This document shows, piece after piece, positions 1 through 7,802 of a DNA stretch of 26,372 bases. The first letter of the stretch is position 1. Every line of letters starts with the position of its first letter. The position numbers and the translations under genes are program-made. The DNA lies in NCBI GenBank assembly GCA_036488085.1, contig DASXHZ010000034.1:1-26372 (forward strand), written 5' to 3'. The notes below the pieces were generated by a model. The model did no database searches. It was not told where the DNA came from and saw only the letters and a program-made list of their open reading frames with translations. The DNA is from DASXHZ01 sp036488085. GTDB taxonomy: Bacteria > Acidobacteriota > Thermoanaerobaculia > Gp7-AA8.

Positions 1-287
1 GACGTTCCGGGACAGAGGCCCGCCGCGACGAAGCCGGCGCCGAAGATCAATCCGCCCAGCAACTGCGGGACGAGATACGTCTCGGGGACGGAAATGCTCG
101 CGAGGCTGATGACGCCGAGGCGGACGAGCCAGAAGACGCCGAGCATTGCGGTCACGATCGCGGTGAACATGACCTTGAAGACGGTCAGATCGGTGAAATA
201 GAACTGGCCGGCGAGCTTGCGAGAGTCGCCGAGACCCGCGCGCTCGAGAGCCCAGCCGAACGCGATACCGATCACCAGTGGGGTCAT
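1..287 (-). CDS. YeeE/YedE-family transporter, second half (partial at window edge)
   Basis: This is an integral membrane protein of the YeeE/YedE (sulphur transport, DUF395) family, which in characterised members moves thiosulfate across the inner membrane. The visible 95 residues start MTPLVIGIAFGWALERAGLG, contain two or three hydrophobic helices, and reach the family's Cys-Pro motif (L-C-P-G-T) just at the edge; a conserved cysteine there relays substrate in YeeE. The ATG (285-287) overlaps the TGA of the upstream YeeE half by 4 nt, so the two halves are translationally coupled and probably together form one transporter split over two genes. The C-terminus lies outside the window. The family assignment is firm; the substrate is inferred from the sulfurtransferase in the same operon. 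Confidence 0.85.
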   Translation of the reverse strand, partial: MTPLVIGIAFGWALERAGLGDSRKLAGQFYFTDLTVFKVMFTAIVTAMLGVFWLVRLGVISLASISVPETYLVPQLLGGLIFGAGFVAAGLCPGT

Positions 288-727
288 TGCCACGACCTCC
301 TCACGAAAGGCGCGAGCATGTACGCGCCGGCGAACGCCGCGATCATGAAGACCCAGCCGCCGACGCTCAGAAGCGCGCCGCCGGTGAGCGCGAGGCCGCT
401 CGTGCATCCGCGCGCGAGGACGGCGCCTAGACCCATCACGGCGCCGCCTCCGAACGCCAGCGACATCCGTGACTTGTTCTCCAGCTTCCAGTGCAATCGG
501 CCGGCGAAAAGCGCCGACAGGAATCCGCCGACGATCACGCCGCCGATCTCGATCAGCAGCCACTCGGACTGATGGAGATTGGAAGAGGCGGTGACCTTCG
601 CGGCGACGGTCGTGAAGGCGCCGGACGCGCCGAGACCTCGTCCGGCGAACACGAACGACGCGAGCAGGACCAGGCCAAGCCCGGTCCCCGCCACGTAAGG
701 ATCCGAGTACGCCTGCGGGCGGCTCAT
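284..727 (-). CDS. YeeE/YedE-family transporter, first half
   Basis: A 147-residue inner-membrane protein with about four hydrophobic segments. It carries the family signature A-R-G-C-T-S-G at residues 105-111, where Cys108 matches the essential cysteine of thiosulfate transporters of this family, followed by the glycine-rich G-G-A-L-L-S-V-G-G helix. Its length is that of the common half-size form that works next to a second half, which follows here with a 4-nt ATGA overlap. The start at 725-727 overlaps the TGA of the upstream sulfurtransferase by 4 nt. A much longer open frame runs upstream in the same frame, but it is the shadow of the sulfurtransferase gene. Role inferred: uptake of thiosulfate or a related sulphur compound for the rhodanese. 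Confidence 0.88.
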   Translation of the reverse strand: MSRPQAYSDPYVAGTGLGLVLLASFVFAGRGLGASGAFTTVAAKVTASSNLHQSEWLLIEIGGVIVGGFLSALFAGRLHWKLENKSRMSLAFGGGAVMGLGAVLARGCTSGLALTGGALLSVGGWVFMIAAFAGAYMLAPFVRRSWQ

Positions 728-1608
728 TTCGCCCCCGAAGCCTCCACGGGATACTCCGGATGCCGCGACCAATCCTGGAACGATCCGTCGTAGAGCATCA
801 CCGGATGTCCGAGCACGCGGGCCGCGAAGAGCATCGCCGTCGCCTGCTGTCCGATGTGGCAGTAGCCGATGACCGTGTCGCCGGACTTGACGCCCGCCTT
901 CTTGAAGAGCGCCTCCAGTTCCGCGGTCGACTTCAGCGCGTCGCGATCGTCGGTGATCTGATCGTACGGTACGTTCCCGGCGCTGCGAATGTGGCCGCGG
1001 CGGTGCTTCTCGCCGTGCTGGCCGCCGATGCTCTCGCCGGAGTAGTAGTTCGACGAACGGCCGTCGACGATCGCATAGCCTTTCGCGCCGATGTGTGCAT
1101 TCACGAACGCGGCGTCGACCACGATCGGCTTCGTCTTCAGCGGCGACAGCTCGCCGGTTTTCGCGGCAGGCACGTCCTTCGTGACCGCGCCGCCGTTCGC
1201 GGCCCACGCGTCCATCCCGCCGTCCATGAGCGACGACTTGGCGCCGAGACCGGCGTAGTCGAGCGTGAAGAGGATTCGCGTGGATGGGGAAACCCAGTCC
1301 TGCCCGTAATAGACGACGACGCGCGAGTCGTCGGAGATCCCGAGCGCCTCGAGATGCTTCTTCAACTCGTCGGCGGGCGGCATCTCCAGCATCAAACCTT
1401 TCGACGTGTGATCGGAGACGGAGAGGTCGGACATCTGGACGAAACGCGCGCCGGGGATGTGCGCGGCGTCGTAGCCCTCTTTGTCGCCGACGTGAAGGAC
1501 GACGAGATTCGGATCGTGAATGTGCTGGACGAGCCACGCGGGCGAGACGACGAGTGAGGTGCGCGCGCTCGAGACGGCGAAGAGAAGGGAGAGGATCAAT
1601 GGAATCAT
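724..1608 (-). CDS. Secreted two-domain sulfurtransferase (rhodanese family)
   Basis: A 294-residue thiosulfate/mercaptopyruvate-type sulfurtransferase with two rhodanese domains (about 20-145 and 160-290). A short hydrophobic N-terminus (M-I-P-L-I-L-S-L-L-F-A-V-S-S-A) reads as a signal peptide, so the enzyme is likely periplasmic. The C-terminal domain has the active loop G-Y-C-H-I-G-Q-Q-A with Cys250 as the sulphur acceptor; the equivalent loop of the N-terminal domain (Y-Y-G-Q-D-W) has no cysteine, the normal arrangement in this family. The start is set by a perfect AAGGAGG at 1614-1620 (minus strand), 5 nt before ATG. The gene leads an operon with two YeeE/YedE halves, each joined by ATGA overlaps, which suggests a coupled sulphur-handling and uptake unit. 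Thiosulfate versus mercaptopyruvate cannot be decided from sequence. Confidence 0.92.
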   Translation of the reverse strand: MIPLILSLLFAVSSARTSLVVSPAWLVQHIHDPNLVVLHVGDKEGYDAAHIPGARFVQMSDLSVSDHTSKGLMLEMPPADELKKHLEALGISDDSRVVVYYGQDWVSPSTRILFTLDYAGLGAKSSLMDGGMDAWAANGGAVTKDVPAAKTGELSPLKTKPIVVDAAFVNAHIGAKGYAIVDGRSSNYYSGESIGGQHGEKHRRGHIRSAGNVPYDQITDDRDALKSTAELEALFKKAGVKSGDTVIGYCHIGQQATAMLFAARVLGHPVMLYDGSFQDWSRHPEYPVEASGAK

Positions 1609-1716
1609 GACGGCCTCCTTGTTTCCGTGAGGATCGGGCCGCGATGTCTCCGCGTCACCTCAAATGCAGCGAACGGGACGCAGAATGATGTGAACGGGTG
1701 GTTGCAGCCGGTCGAT

Positions 1717-2029
1717 CTACCGCGCTTCGCTCCGGAGTTGTGCGATCTTCCCGGTCAGTACCGCCTCGAGGTCCTCGCCGCCAATGAAGCCCGTCCGGCG
1801 CATCCGAATCCCCGAGGAGCGCGCTGAGGAGAATCGAGTTGCTGCTCTTCCGCCCGCGCCAGAATCCCACCGCGACTGCCAGCATGACGAGCGCCGGGAA
1901 GCAGAGATACCTTAGCGCAGGACTCTGGAGCAGAAGCCGGGCGCTGAAAAACATTAGGGTGACGAACAGCAGTCCGGTGAGAAGGTCAATCAGCGCCGAA
2001 CGCCGCAGTCCTGGCGGACTCGGCCTCAT
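1717..2029 (-). pseudogene. Small two-helix membrane protein, apparent frameshift
   Basis: The N-terminal ~70 residues (start MRPSPPGLRRSALIDLLTGL) hold two hydrophobic helices and a basic stretch (F-W-R-G-R-K). Uninterrupted, this frame continues to 1655 with an Arg/Thr-rich tail whose codons lose their G/C third bases. After the C-run at 1810-1813 (GGGG on the coding strand) the next frame over has strongly G/C-rich third positions and reads I-R-M-R-R-T-G-F-I-G-G-E-D-L-E-A-V-L, then ends at a TAG at 1717-1719. A one-base indel near 1810, either a true mutation or a sequencing error, best explains this. I do not recognise the family. If no frameshift exists, the gene is 1655..2029. It is divergent from the hybrid kinase with only 30 bp between start codons, so the true start may lie further downstream. 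Confidence 0.5.
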
Positions 2030-2059
2030 TCATGCATTCATAATGTCCTCAGATCCGGG

Positions 2060-5000
2060 ATGGCGCCCCTCAAGGACCTCATCGAGCAATTCGATTGGGC
2101 TTCGACGCCCGTCGGCGCGCGCGACGCGTGGCCGCAGAGCCTCCGCACGTCGGTCGACATCTGCGTGGCGTCGCGTTTTCCGATCCTGATCTGGTGGGGG
2201 CGCGACCTCACGATGATCTACAACGACGCGTACTCCGCCTTCCTCGGCGAGAAGCATCCGCGCGCCCTCGGCGCGCCCGGCCGCGAGGTGTGGGGCGAGA
2301 TCTGGACGGTCATCGGCCCGCTGCTCGACAACGTCACATGCGCGGGCCTCGCGACGTGGTCCGACGACCAGCTCCTCGTGATGAACCGCCACGGCTTCTA
2401 CGAGGAGACGTACTTCACCTTCTCCTATAGCCCGATCGCCGGCGAGAGCGGCGGCATCGCCGGGATCTTCACGGCGGTGACCGAGACGACGCAGCGCGTG
2501 ATCGGCGAACGCCGGCTCGAGACGCTGCGGCAGCTCGCGGCGAATGCCGGGCAGGCGAAGACGATCGAGGCGGCGTGCCGGTGCGCGCTGGAGATCCTTG
2601 CCGAGAATCCACGCGATCTGCCATTCGTCGCGATCGAGCTGGAGGGCGAACGGCTCGGCGAGACCGGCGATCCGACCATCGCGGCGAAGCTCGAGCTGCC
2701 GCTGACGGTTCCCGGCGAAGACTTACGCGGGAGCCTCGTCGCCGGCGTCAGCCCGCTCCGTCCGCTCGACGAGGCGTACCGCAGCTTCGTCTCGCTCGTC
2801 GCCGGCCATATCGCGTCCGCGATCGCCTGTGCGAAGGCGTACGACATTGAGCGGAAGCGCGCCGAAACGCTCGCCGAGCTCGATCGCGCCAAGACGGCGT
2901 TCTTCTCCAACGTGTCGCACGAATTCCGGACGCCACTGACGCTGATGCTCGGGCCGCTCGAAGACGTGCTGGCGGGCGAAGGACTGCCGCCCGCGGCACG
3001 CGAGCAGCTCGACGTCGTGCACCGCAACTCGCTGCGGTTGCTCAAGCTCGTGAACACGCTGCTCGACTTCTCTCGGATAGAGGCGGGGCGTGCCGAGGCG
3101 GTGTACGAGCCGGTCGACCTCGCGGCGTACACGGGCGAGCTTGCGAGCGTCTTTCGATCGGCGATCGAGCGCGCCGGATTGCGGCTCGTGCTCCGTCTCG
3201 ATGCAGAGGGCGGCGCGCCGGTCTACGTCGATCGGGAGATGTGGGAGAAGGTCGTTCTCAACCTTCTTTCCAACGCGCTCAAATTCACGTTCGCGGGGGA
3301 AATCGAGGTCGCTCTCGAACGCCGCGACGGAAACATCGTGTTGTCGGTCCGCGATACGGGCACCGGCATCGCGCCTGAAGATCTGGCACACCTCTTCGAA
3401 CGCTTCTATCGCGTGCGGAACGCCCGCAGCCGCACGCACGAAGGAAGCGGCATCGGCCTGGCGCTGGTGCAGGAACTCGCGCGGCTCCACGGCGGAACGG
3501 TCGGTGTCGCCAGCGAGCTCGGAATGGGCAGCACGTTCACCGTCTCGGTGCCGCTCGGAAAAGAACACCTCCCTGCGGACCGCATCGGAGCGGAGCGGAC
3601 GCTCGCTTCCACGTCGCCGAGGATCGAGGCGTGGGTCGAGGAGGCGGAGCGATCGGCTTCACCCTCTCGATCGGAAGAGACGAGGCAACCGCCGCGCGTC
3701 GACGCGCACATCCTCATCGCCGACGACAACGCCGACATGCGCGAGTACGTCGCGCGGCTCCTCCGCGATCGCTACGAAGTGACGGCGGTGTCCGACGGCG
3801 TCGAGGCGCTCGCGGCGGCGCAACAACGCCTGCCGGATCTCGTTCTGGCCGACGTGATGATGCCGCGCCTCGACGGCTTTCAACTGCTGAAAGCGCTCCG
3901 CGAAGGACCGCGTACGCGCGAGCTGCCGGTCATCCTGCTCTCGGCGCGCGCCGGCGAGGAAGCGAAAGTGGAGGGGATCGAGTCGGGAGCGGACGACTAC
4001 CTCGTGAAGCCGTTCAGTACGAAAGAGCTGCTGGCGCGCGTCGACGGCCACCTTCGCCTCCACCGCCTTCGCCGCGAGGCGGAAGAAGCGCTGCGGGCAT
4101 CCGAGGCGAAGTTCTCGACCGCCTTCGACCGCAGTCCGCTCGCGCTCACCATCACCGCGCTCGAAGACAGCCGCCTGATTGAAGTGAACGAGGCATTCAT
4201 CCGCCTTTCGGGCTACTCGCGACAAGAGGTGATCGGCCGGACCGCGGACGAGCTGCAGTTGTGGGTCGAGCCGGAGAAGCGCGCGGAGCGGGTCGCGATG
4301 TTCCGCACCGGGACGCCGGTACCGGAAGCCGAAGCGCGCTTCCGCCTGAAGAGCGGCGAAGAGCGGGTCGCTCTGATCGGCGGCGCGCGCGTCGAGATCG
4401 GCAAGCGGCCGTGCATCCTCAGCTCGGTGCTCGACATCACCGACCGAAAACGCGCGGAGCAGGCGAAGGACGAGTTCCTCGCGACGCTCTCGCACGAGCT
4501 GCGCACGCCGCTCACGTCCGGCTACGGCTGGATCAAGCTCCTCGGCAAAACGCGCGAGCCGGAGCTGCTCGAAACGGGACTGCACGCGCTCGAGCAGAGC
4601 CTGCTCAATCAGATGAAGCTGATCGACGATCTGCTCGACATCTCCCGCATCGCCGCGGGAAAGATCTTCATCGACCTGCAGCCGCTCGACCTCGCGGGCG
4701 TCGTCGAATCGGCGGTCGAAACCGTGCGGCCGGCGGCGCAGACCAAGAACGTCACGCTGGAGCTGCACGCGGGTCCACTGCTTCCGATCGACGGCGACAG
4801 CGCGCGACTCAAGCAGGTGATCTGGAATCTGCTGTCGAACGCGATCAAGTTCACGCCGGCCGAAGGGCGGGTCGAGGTCGAGGCGCGCGTGAACGGCGGG
4901 TCCGCGGAGGTCGTGATCCGCGATTCGGGCGAAGGGATCGATCCGCAGTTTCTCCCGTACGTCTTCCAGCGTTTCCGCCAGGCGGACAGTTCGACGAGCC

Positions 5001-5557
5001 GCAGGCACGGCGGTCTCGGCATCGGCCTGGCGATCGTGGCGTCGATGGTCGCGGCGCACAACGGCGAGGTGCGCGCGGAGAGCGACGGCAAGAACAAAGG
5101 ATCGACGTTCACGGTGACGATTCCGCTGCTACAACAGGGAAACGTGAGCCCCGCGCTGAACGTCGCGGCAGGCCATGCGCAACGTCGGATCGAAGGCGCA
5201 CGCATCGTGGTCGTCGACGATGACGACGCCGCGCGCAGCATCATGACCACCGCGCTGACCAACGCCGGCGCGGTCGTGCGCGACTGCACCAACGCCGGCG
5301 ACGCGTTCGAAACCGTCGCGCGGTGGCAACCCGACATCATCGTCAGCGACCTCGCGATGCCGAACGAAGACGGCTACACGCTCATCCGCCGTATCCGCGA
5401 GCACGGCAACACCGCCCCCGCCGTCGCGATCACCGCCTACGCACGCCCGGAGGATCAGGCGAGGGTGCACGACGCCGGATTCCAGCGGCACGTGACCAAG
5501 CCGTTCGATCCCGCGGTGCTCGTGGAAGTCGTGAGCGAGCTCGCGCGGTATCTGTAG
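2060..5557 (+). CDS. Double hybrid sensor histidine kinase / response regulator
   Basis: A 1165-residue cytoplasmic phosphorelay protein with two complete kinase-receiver modules in tandem. Order: PAS-like sensor (about 1-145), GAF-like region (150-260), HisKA with His287 in V-S-H-E-F-R-T-P, HATPase with N-box N-L-L-S-N-A, D-T-G-T-G-I (432-437) and G-S-G-I-G-L (462-467), receiver 1 (550-660; Asp598, Lys650), PAS (675-795), HisKA 2 with His812 in L-S-H-E-L-R-T-P, HATPase 2 (D-S-G-E-G-I 955-960; G-L-G-I-G-L 985-990), and receiver 2 (1047-1165; Asp1097, Lys1147). All catalytic residues are present in both modules. There are no membrane helices and no DNA-binding output domain. The only workable start is ATG 2060, with a poor ribosome site. 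The signal is unknown and no cognate effector gene is adjacent. Confidence 0.95.
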   Translation: MAPLKDLIEQFDWASTPVGARDAWPQSLRTSVDICVASRFPILIWWGRDLTMIYNDAYSAFLGEKHPRALGAPGREVWGEIWTVIGPLLDNVTCAGLATWSDDQLLVMNRHGFYEETYFTFSYSPIAGESGGIAGIFTAVTETTQRVIGERRLETLRQLAANAGQAKTIEAACRCALEILAENPRDLPFVAIELEGERLGETGDPTIAAKLELPLTVPGEDLRGSLVAGVSPLRPLDEAYRSFVSLVAGHIASAIACAKAYDIERKRAETLAELDRAKTAFFSNVSHEFRTPLTLMLGPLEDVLAGEGLPPAAREQLDVVHRNSLRLLKLVNTLLDFSRIEAGRAEAVYEPVDLAAYTGELASVFRSAIERAGLRLVLRLDAEGGAPVYVDREMWEKVVLNLLSNALKFTFAGEIEVALERRDGNIVLSVRDTGTGIAPEDLAHLFERFYRVRNARSRTHEGSGIGLALVQELARLHGGTVGVASELGMGSTFTVSVPLGKEHLPADRIGAERTLASTSPRIEAWVEEAERSASPSRSEETRQPPRVDAHILIADDNADMREYVARLLRDRYEVTAVSDGVEALAAAQQRLPDLVLADVMMPRLDGFQLLKALREGPRTRELPVILLSARAGEEAKVEGIESGADDYLVKPFSTKELLARVDGHLRLHRLRREAEEALRASEAKFSTAFDRSPLALTITALEDSRLIEVNEAFIRLSGYSRQEVIGRTADELQLWVEPEKRAERVAMFRTGTPVPEAEARFRLKSGEERVALIGGARVEIGKRPCILSSVLDITDRKRAEQAKDEFLATLSHELRTPLTSGYGWIKLLGKTREPELLETGLHALEQSLLNQMKLIDDLLDISRIAAGKIFIDLQPLDLAGVVESAVETVRPAAQTKNVTLELHAGPLLPIDGDSARLKQVIWNLLSNAIKFTPAEGRVEVEARVNGGSAEVVIRDSGEGIDPQFLPYVFQRFRQADSSTSRRHGGLGIGLAIVASMVAAHNGEVRAESDGKNKGSTFTVTIPLLQQGNVSPALNVAAGHAQRRIEGARIVVVDDDDAARSIMTTALTNAGAVVRDCTNAGDAFETVARWQPDIIVSDLAMPNEDGYTLIRRIREHGNTAPAVAITAYARPEDQARVHDAGFQRHVTKPFDPAVLVEVVSELARYL

Positions 5558-5565
5558 ATATAGAG

Positions 5566-5585
5566 CGCCGGCGAGACCGCCGGCG
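5566..5585 (+). terminator. Hairpin between convergent genes
   Basis: Two copies of the self-complementary octamer CGCCGGCG separated by AGAC give a perfect 8-bp GC stem with a 4-nt loop, 9 bp after the kinase stop and 15 bp beyond the stop of the opposing CsbD gene. No T-tract follows on either strand, so this is a candidate bidirectional or factor-dependent terminator rather than a classic intrinsic one. Confidence 0.4.
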
Positions 5586-5599
5586 TCCCACTTAGAAAA

Positions 5600-5824
5600 T
5601 TACTGGCCGAGCTTCTTGCCGATGTCGCTGACGGCTTCGCCGATCTTCCGGCGCGCCTTGCCGATCCCGTGTTGGACGTCGCCGGCGGCGCGCTGGTCGG
5701 CGCCTTCCTCGGCGAGCACTGGATCAGCGGTGGTGTTGCCGATCGCTTCTTTCACCTTCCCCACCGTCTGATCGATTTTTCCCTTCACTTCGTCGTCGTT
5801 GTACGGCATTCGCGTATTGGTCAT
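5600..5824 (-). CDS. CsbD-like general stress protein
   Basis: A 74-residue, highly charged soluble protein with the CsbD layout: D-D-E-V-K-G-K-I-D-Q-T-V-G-K-V-K-E-A-I-G near the N-terminus (the family's repeated K-G-x-x-x-x-x-x-G-x-x-K-E pattern) and a second amphipathic stretch (G-I-G-K-A-R-R-K-I-G-E-A-V). CsbD proteins are induced by stress in many bacteria, but their biochemical role is not known. A GAGGAG sits about 9 nt before the ATG at 5822-5824. The gene is alone, convergent with the hybrid kinase; its upstream region contains the 7-bp inverted repeat array at 5873-5941. Confidence 0.85.
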   Translation of the reverse strand: MTNTRMPYNDDEVKGKIDQTVGKVKEAIGNTTADPVLAEEGADQRAAGDVQHGIGKARRKIGEAVSDIGKKLGQ

Positions 5825-5872
5825 TTTGAGAGTCTCCTCGGCTCTCTCTTTCTCAAGAATCGCGCCCAGAAT

Positions 5873-5941
5873 CGTTATCCGTTATCCGTTATCCGTTACG
5901 AGTTTCGGCCCTTCGTAACGGATAGCGGCTAACGCATAACG
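5873..5941. repeat. Inverted array of 7-bp tandem repeats (4 + 4 units)
   Basis: The left arm (5873-5900) is CGTTATC three times, then CGTTACG. The right arm (5914-5941), read on the other strand, is CGTTATG, CGTTAGC, CGCTATC, CGTTACG. The arms would pair at 25 of 28 positions around a 13-nt loop (5901-5913). It lies between the divergent CsbD and sugar dehydrogenase genes and occupies most of the space where their promoters should be. It shares its architecture, but not its unit, with the arrays at 12604-12931 and 14960-15091. Confidence 0.85.
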
Positions 5942-5975
5942 GTCGAGGGCCGCCCGCTTGCATCAGCTCGACGCG

Positions 5976-7127
5976 ATGAAATCACTCCTGCTGGTAGCGG
6001 TGCTCGTCGCGGCAACAGCCTCAGCCGATGAGATCGCGCTGAAGCCGTTCGTGAGCGGGCTCGACCGGCCGACGTCGATCGTAAATGCGGGCGACTCGCG
6101 GCTCTTCATCACTAATCAGACGGGCACGATCGTCATTTTCGACGGCACGCACCTTCTCGCGCAGCCGTTCCTCGACATCTCGTCGCTGATCTCGCTCGCG
6201 GAGGAGCGGGGGCTGCTCGGGGTCGCCTTTTCGCCGCACTACCGCGACGACGGCTCTTTCTACATCGACTACACGAACACGGCCGGCGACACGGTGATCG
6301 CGCGCTATCACGTGTCGGCATCGGACCCGAACCAGGCGGATCCCGCCTCGGCGCAGATCCTCTTCACAGTCGCGCAGCCGTACCCGAACCACAACGGCGG
6401 CGAGCTGCAGTTCGGCCCCGACGGGTATCTCTACATCGGCATGGGCGACGGCGGCAGCGGCGGCGATCCGCAGAACCGCGCGCAGTCGCTCGGCACGCTC
6501 CTCGGCAAGATTCTCCGGATCGACGTCGCAAACGCGGCGACGTATCGCGTCCCGCCGTCAAATCCGTTCGTAAGCCGCAACGGCGCGCTGCCGGAGATCT
6601 GGGCGTACGGAGTTCGCAATCCGTGGCGCTTCTCATTCGACCGTGTGACCGGCGACCTCTGGATCGCCGATGTCGGGCAGGACAACTACGAAGAGGTGGA
6701 CTTCCAGCGCGCCACCAGCGCCGGCGGCGAGAACTACGGCTGGCGGCTGATGGAAGGCTTCCACTGCTACAACCCACTGGTGAGCTGCAACGACGGCTCG
6801 CTGACATTGCCGGTCCTCGAGTACAGCCACGCCGACGGCTCCTGCTCCATCACCGGCGGCTATCGCTATCGCGGATCGCGTTGGCCACGGCTGTACGGGA
6901 CGTATTTCTACGGCGACTATTGCAGCGGAAAGTTGTGGGCCGCGACCGCCGATACGTCAGGCGGTTTCACATCACGCCTGCTGCTCGATACGTCGATGCA
7001 GCTCACCACGTTCGGCGAGGACGTGAACGGCGAGCTGTACCTCGCCGACTACGCAACCGGCACGATTTACACGATCACGGATCTCGTCCCGGGCCAACCG
7101 CGGCATCGCGCGGCACGACATTTCTAA
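5976..7127 (+). CDS. PQQ-dependent sugar dehydrogenase-like protein (GSDH family), exported
   Basis: A 383-residue beta-propeller protein of the soluble glucose/sorbosone dehydrogenase family, which oxidises aldose sugars with PQQ as cofactor. The signal peptide M-K-S-L-L-L-V-A-V-L-V-A-A-T-A-S-A is followed by family motifs: R-G-L-L-G-V-A-F (about 78-85), N-H-N-G-G with His139 as candidate base, G-D-G-G-S-G-G-D-P (158-164 region), L-G-K-I-L-R-I-D, Y-G-V-R-N-P-W-R with Arg204, and A-D-V-G-Q-D (221-226). I chose ATG 5976 over an in-frame TTG at 5958 because it gives a clean signal peptide. The last 53 bp overlap the 3' end of the convergent CPBP protease gene. Substrate and cofactor use are inferred from the family; related proteins exist without proven dehydrogenase activity. 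Confidence 0.88.
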   Translation: MKSLLLVAVLVAATASADEIALKPFVSGLDRPTSIVNAGDSRLFITNQTGTIVIFDGTHLLAQPFLDISSLISLAEERGLLGVAFSPHYRDDGSFYIDYTNTAGDTVIARYHVSASDPNQADPASAQILFTVAQPYPNHNGGELQFGPDGYLYIGMGDGGSGGDPQNRAQSLGTLLGKILRIDVANAATYRVPPSNPFVSRNGALPEIWAYGVRNPWRFSFDRVTGDLWIADVGQDNYEEVDFQRATSAGGENYGWRLMEGFHCYNPLVSCNDGSLTLPVLEYSHADGSCSITGGYRYRGSRWPRLYGTYFYGDYCSGKLWAATADTSGGFTSRLLLDTSMQLTTFGEDVNGELYLADYATGTIYTITDLVPGQPRHRAARHF

Positions 7128-7770
7128 CCCACCGCGGAATCACAATTCCAGCAACCGCGTCGTACGCGAAGTGGGCGACGATCGCCGGGAGCAACCCGCC
7201 GCTGTAGATCACGATGAAGTGGAAGCCGGCGGCGATGACTCCGATGACGATGGTGCTGCGCCATCCCTGTACCGAGTGTGCGAGGGCGAAGACGACGGAC
7301 ATGATCGCGGCGGCGGCCCAGACGGTGAGTCCGAGGCGGACGAGCAGGCGGAAGGAGACGCCGCGATAGATCACCTCCTCGGCGATGCCGGCGACGACGC
7401 AGAGAACGAGATACGGTCCGAGCTCGCGGCGGTCGTGCGGGAGGATCGCGTAGAGGCGGCGCTTGTCCGCGTCGTCGCGCGACGGCCAGCGCAGCTTCAG
7501 GACCAGAAGCGCAAGCACCAGCAACGCGAGCGCCGGCCATGCTCTCCGCCATTCGACCGGCACCAGACGCAGGCGAATGGCGTTCGTCCACGCCGCGACC
7601 AGCGCGAAGCCATAGATCAGCAATTGAAAGATCGCCGTCTGGAAAAAGAACTGCGCCCGCGGCAGCGGCAGCTCGTCGCCGTGGAAGCGCTGCTTCGTCT
7701 TCCACGCCAGATACGGAATTGCAACACCGACGATCAGCAGCAGTCCGGCCCCGAATCCGTCGATACGCAT
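7075..7770 (-). CDS. CPBP-family intramembrane metalloprotease
   Basis: A 231-residue multi-pass membrane protein with about six or seven helices, carrying the CPBP/Abi (Rce1-like) motifs in the right order: E-E-V-I-Y-R-G (Glu131, Glu132, Arg136), F-A-L-A-H (His165) and H-F-A-Y-D (His200, Asp204). Glutamate and histidine side chains of these motifs bind the catalytic metal in the family, whose members cleave or mature membrane-anchored peptides or prenylated proteins. Its target here is unknown. The 3' end overlaps the convergent sugar dehydrogenase gene by 53 bp, and its start is 32 bp from that of the divergent DUF2207 gene. The ribosome site is weak. Confidence 0.88.
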   Translation of the reverse strand: MRIDGFGAGLLLIVGVAIPYLAWKTKQRFHGDELPLPRAQFFFQTAIFQLLIYGFALVAAWTNAIRLRLVPVEWRRAWPALALLVLALLVLKLRWPSRDDADKRRLYAILPHDRRELGPYLVLCVVAGIAEEVIYRGVSFRLLVRLGLTVWAAAAIMSVVFALAHSVQGWRSTIVIGVIAAGFHFIVIYSGGLLPAIVAHFAYDAVAGIVIPRWVRNVVPRDAAVGPGRDP

Positions 7771-7802
7771 CGGTGCGATTGTAGAATCGTGGCGAGGTAT
7801 CC

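Noticed and set aside
284..1537. 417-residue minus-strand ORF
   Set aside because: Only its last 147 codons (the YeeE half) are real; the rest is the sulfurtransferase gene in another frame.
3659..5059. 466-residue minus-strand ORF inside the hybrid kinase
   Set aside because: An Arg/Leu/Asp-rich shadow of a GC-rich gene, with no recognisable motif.
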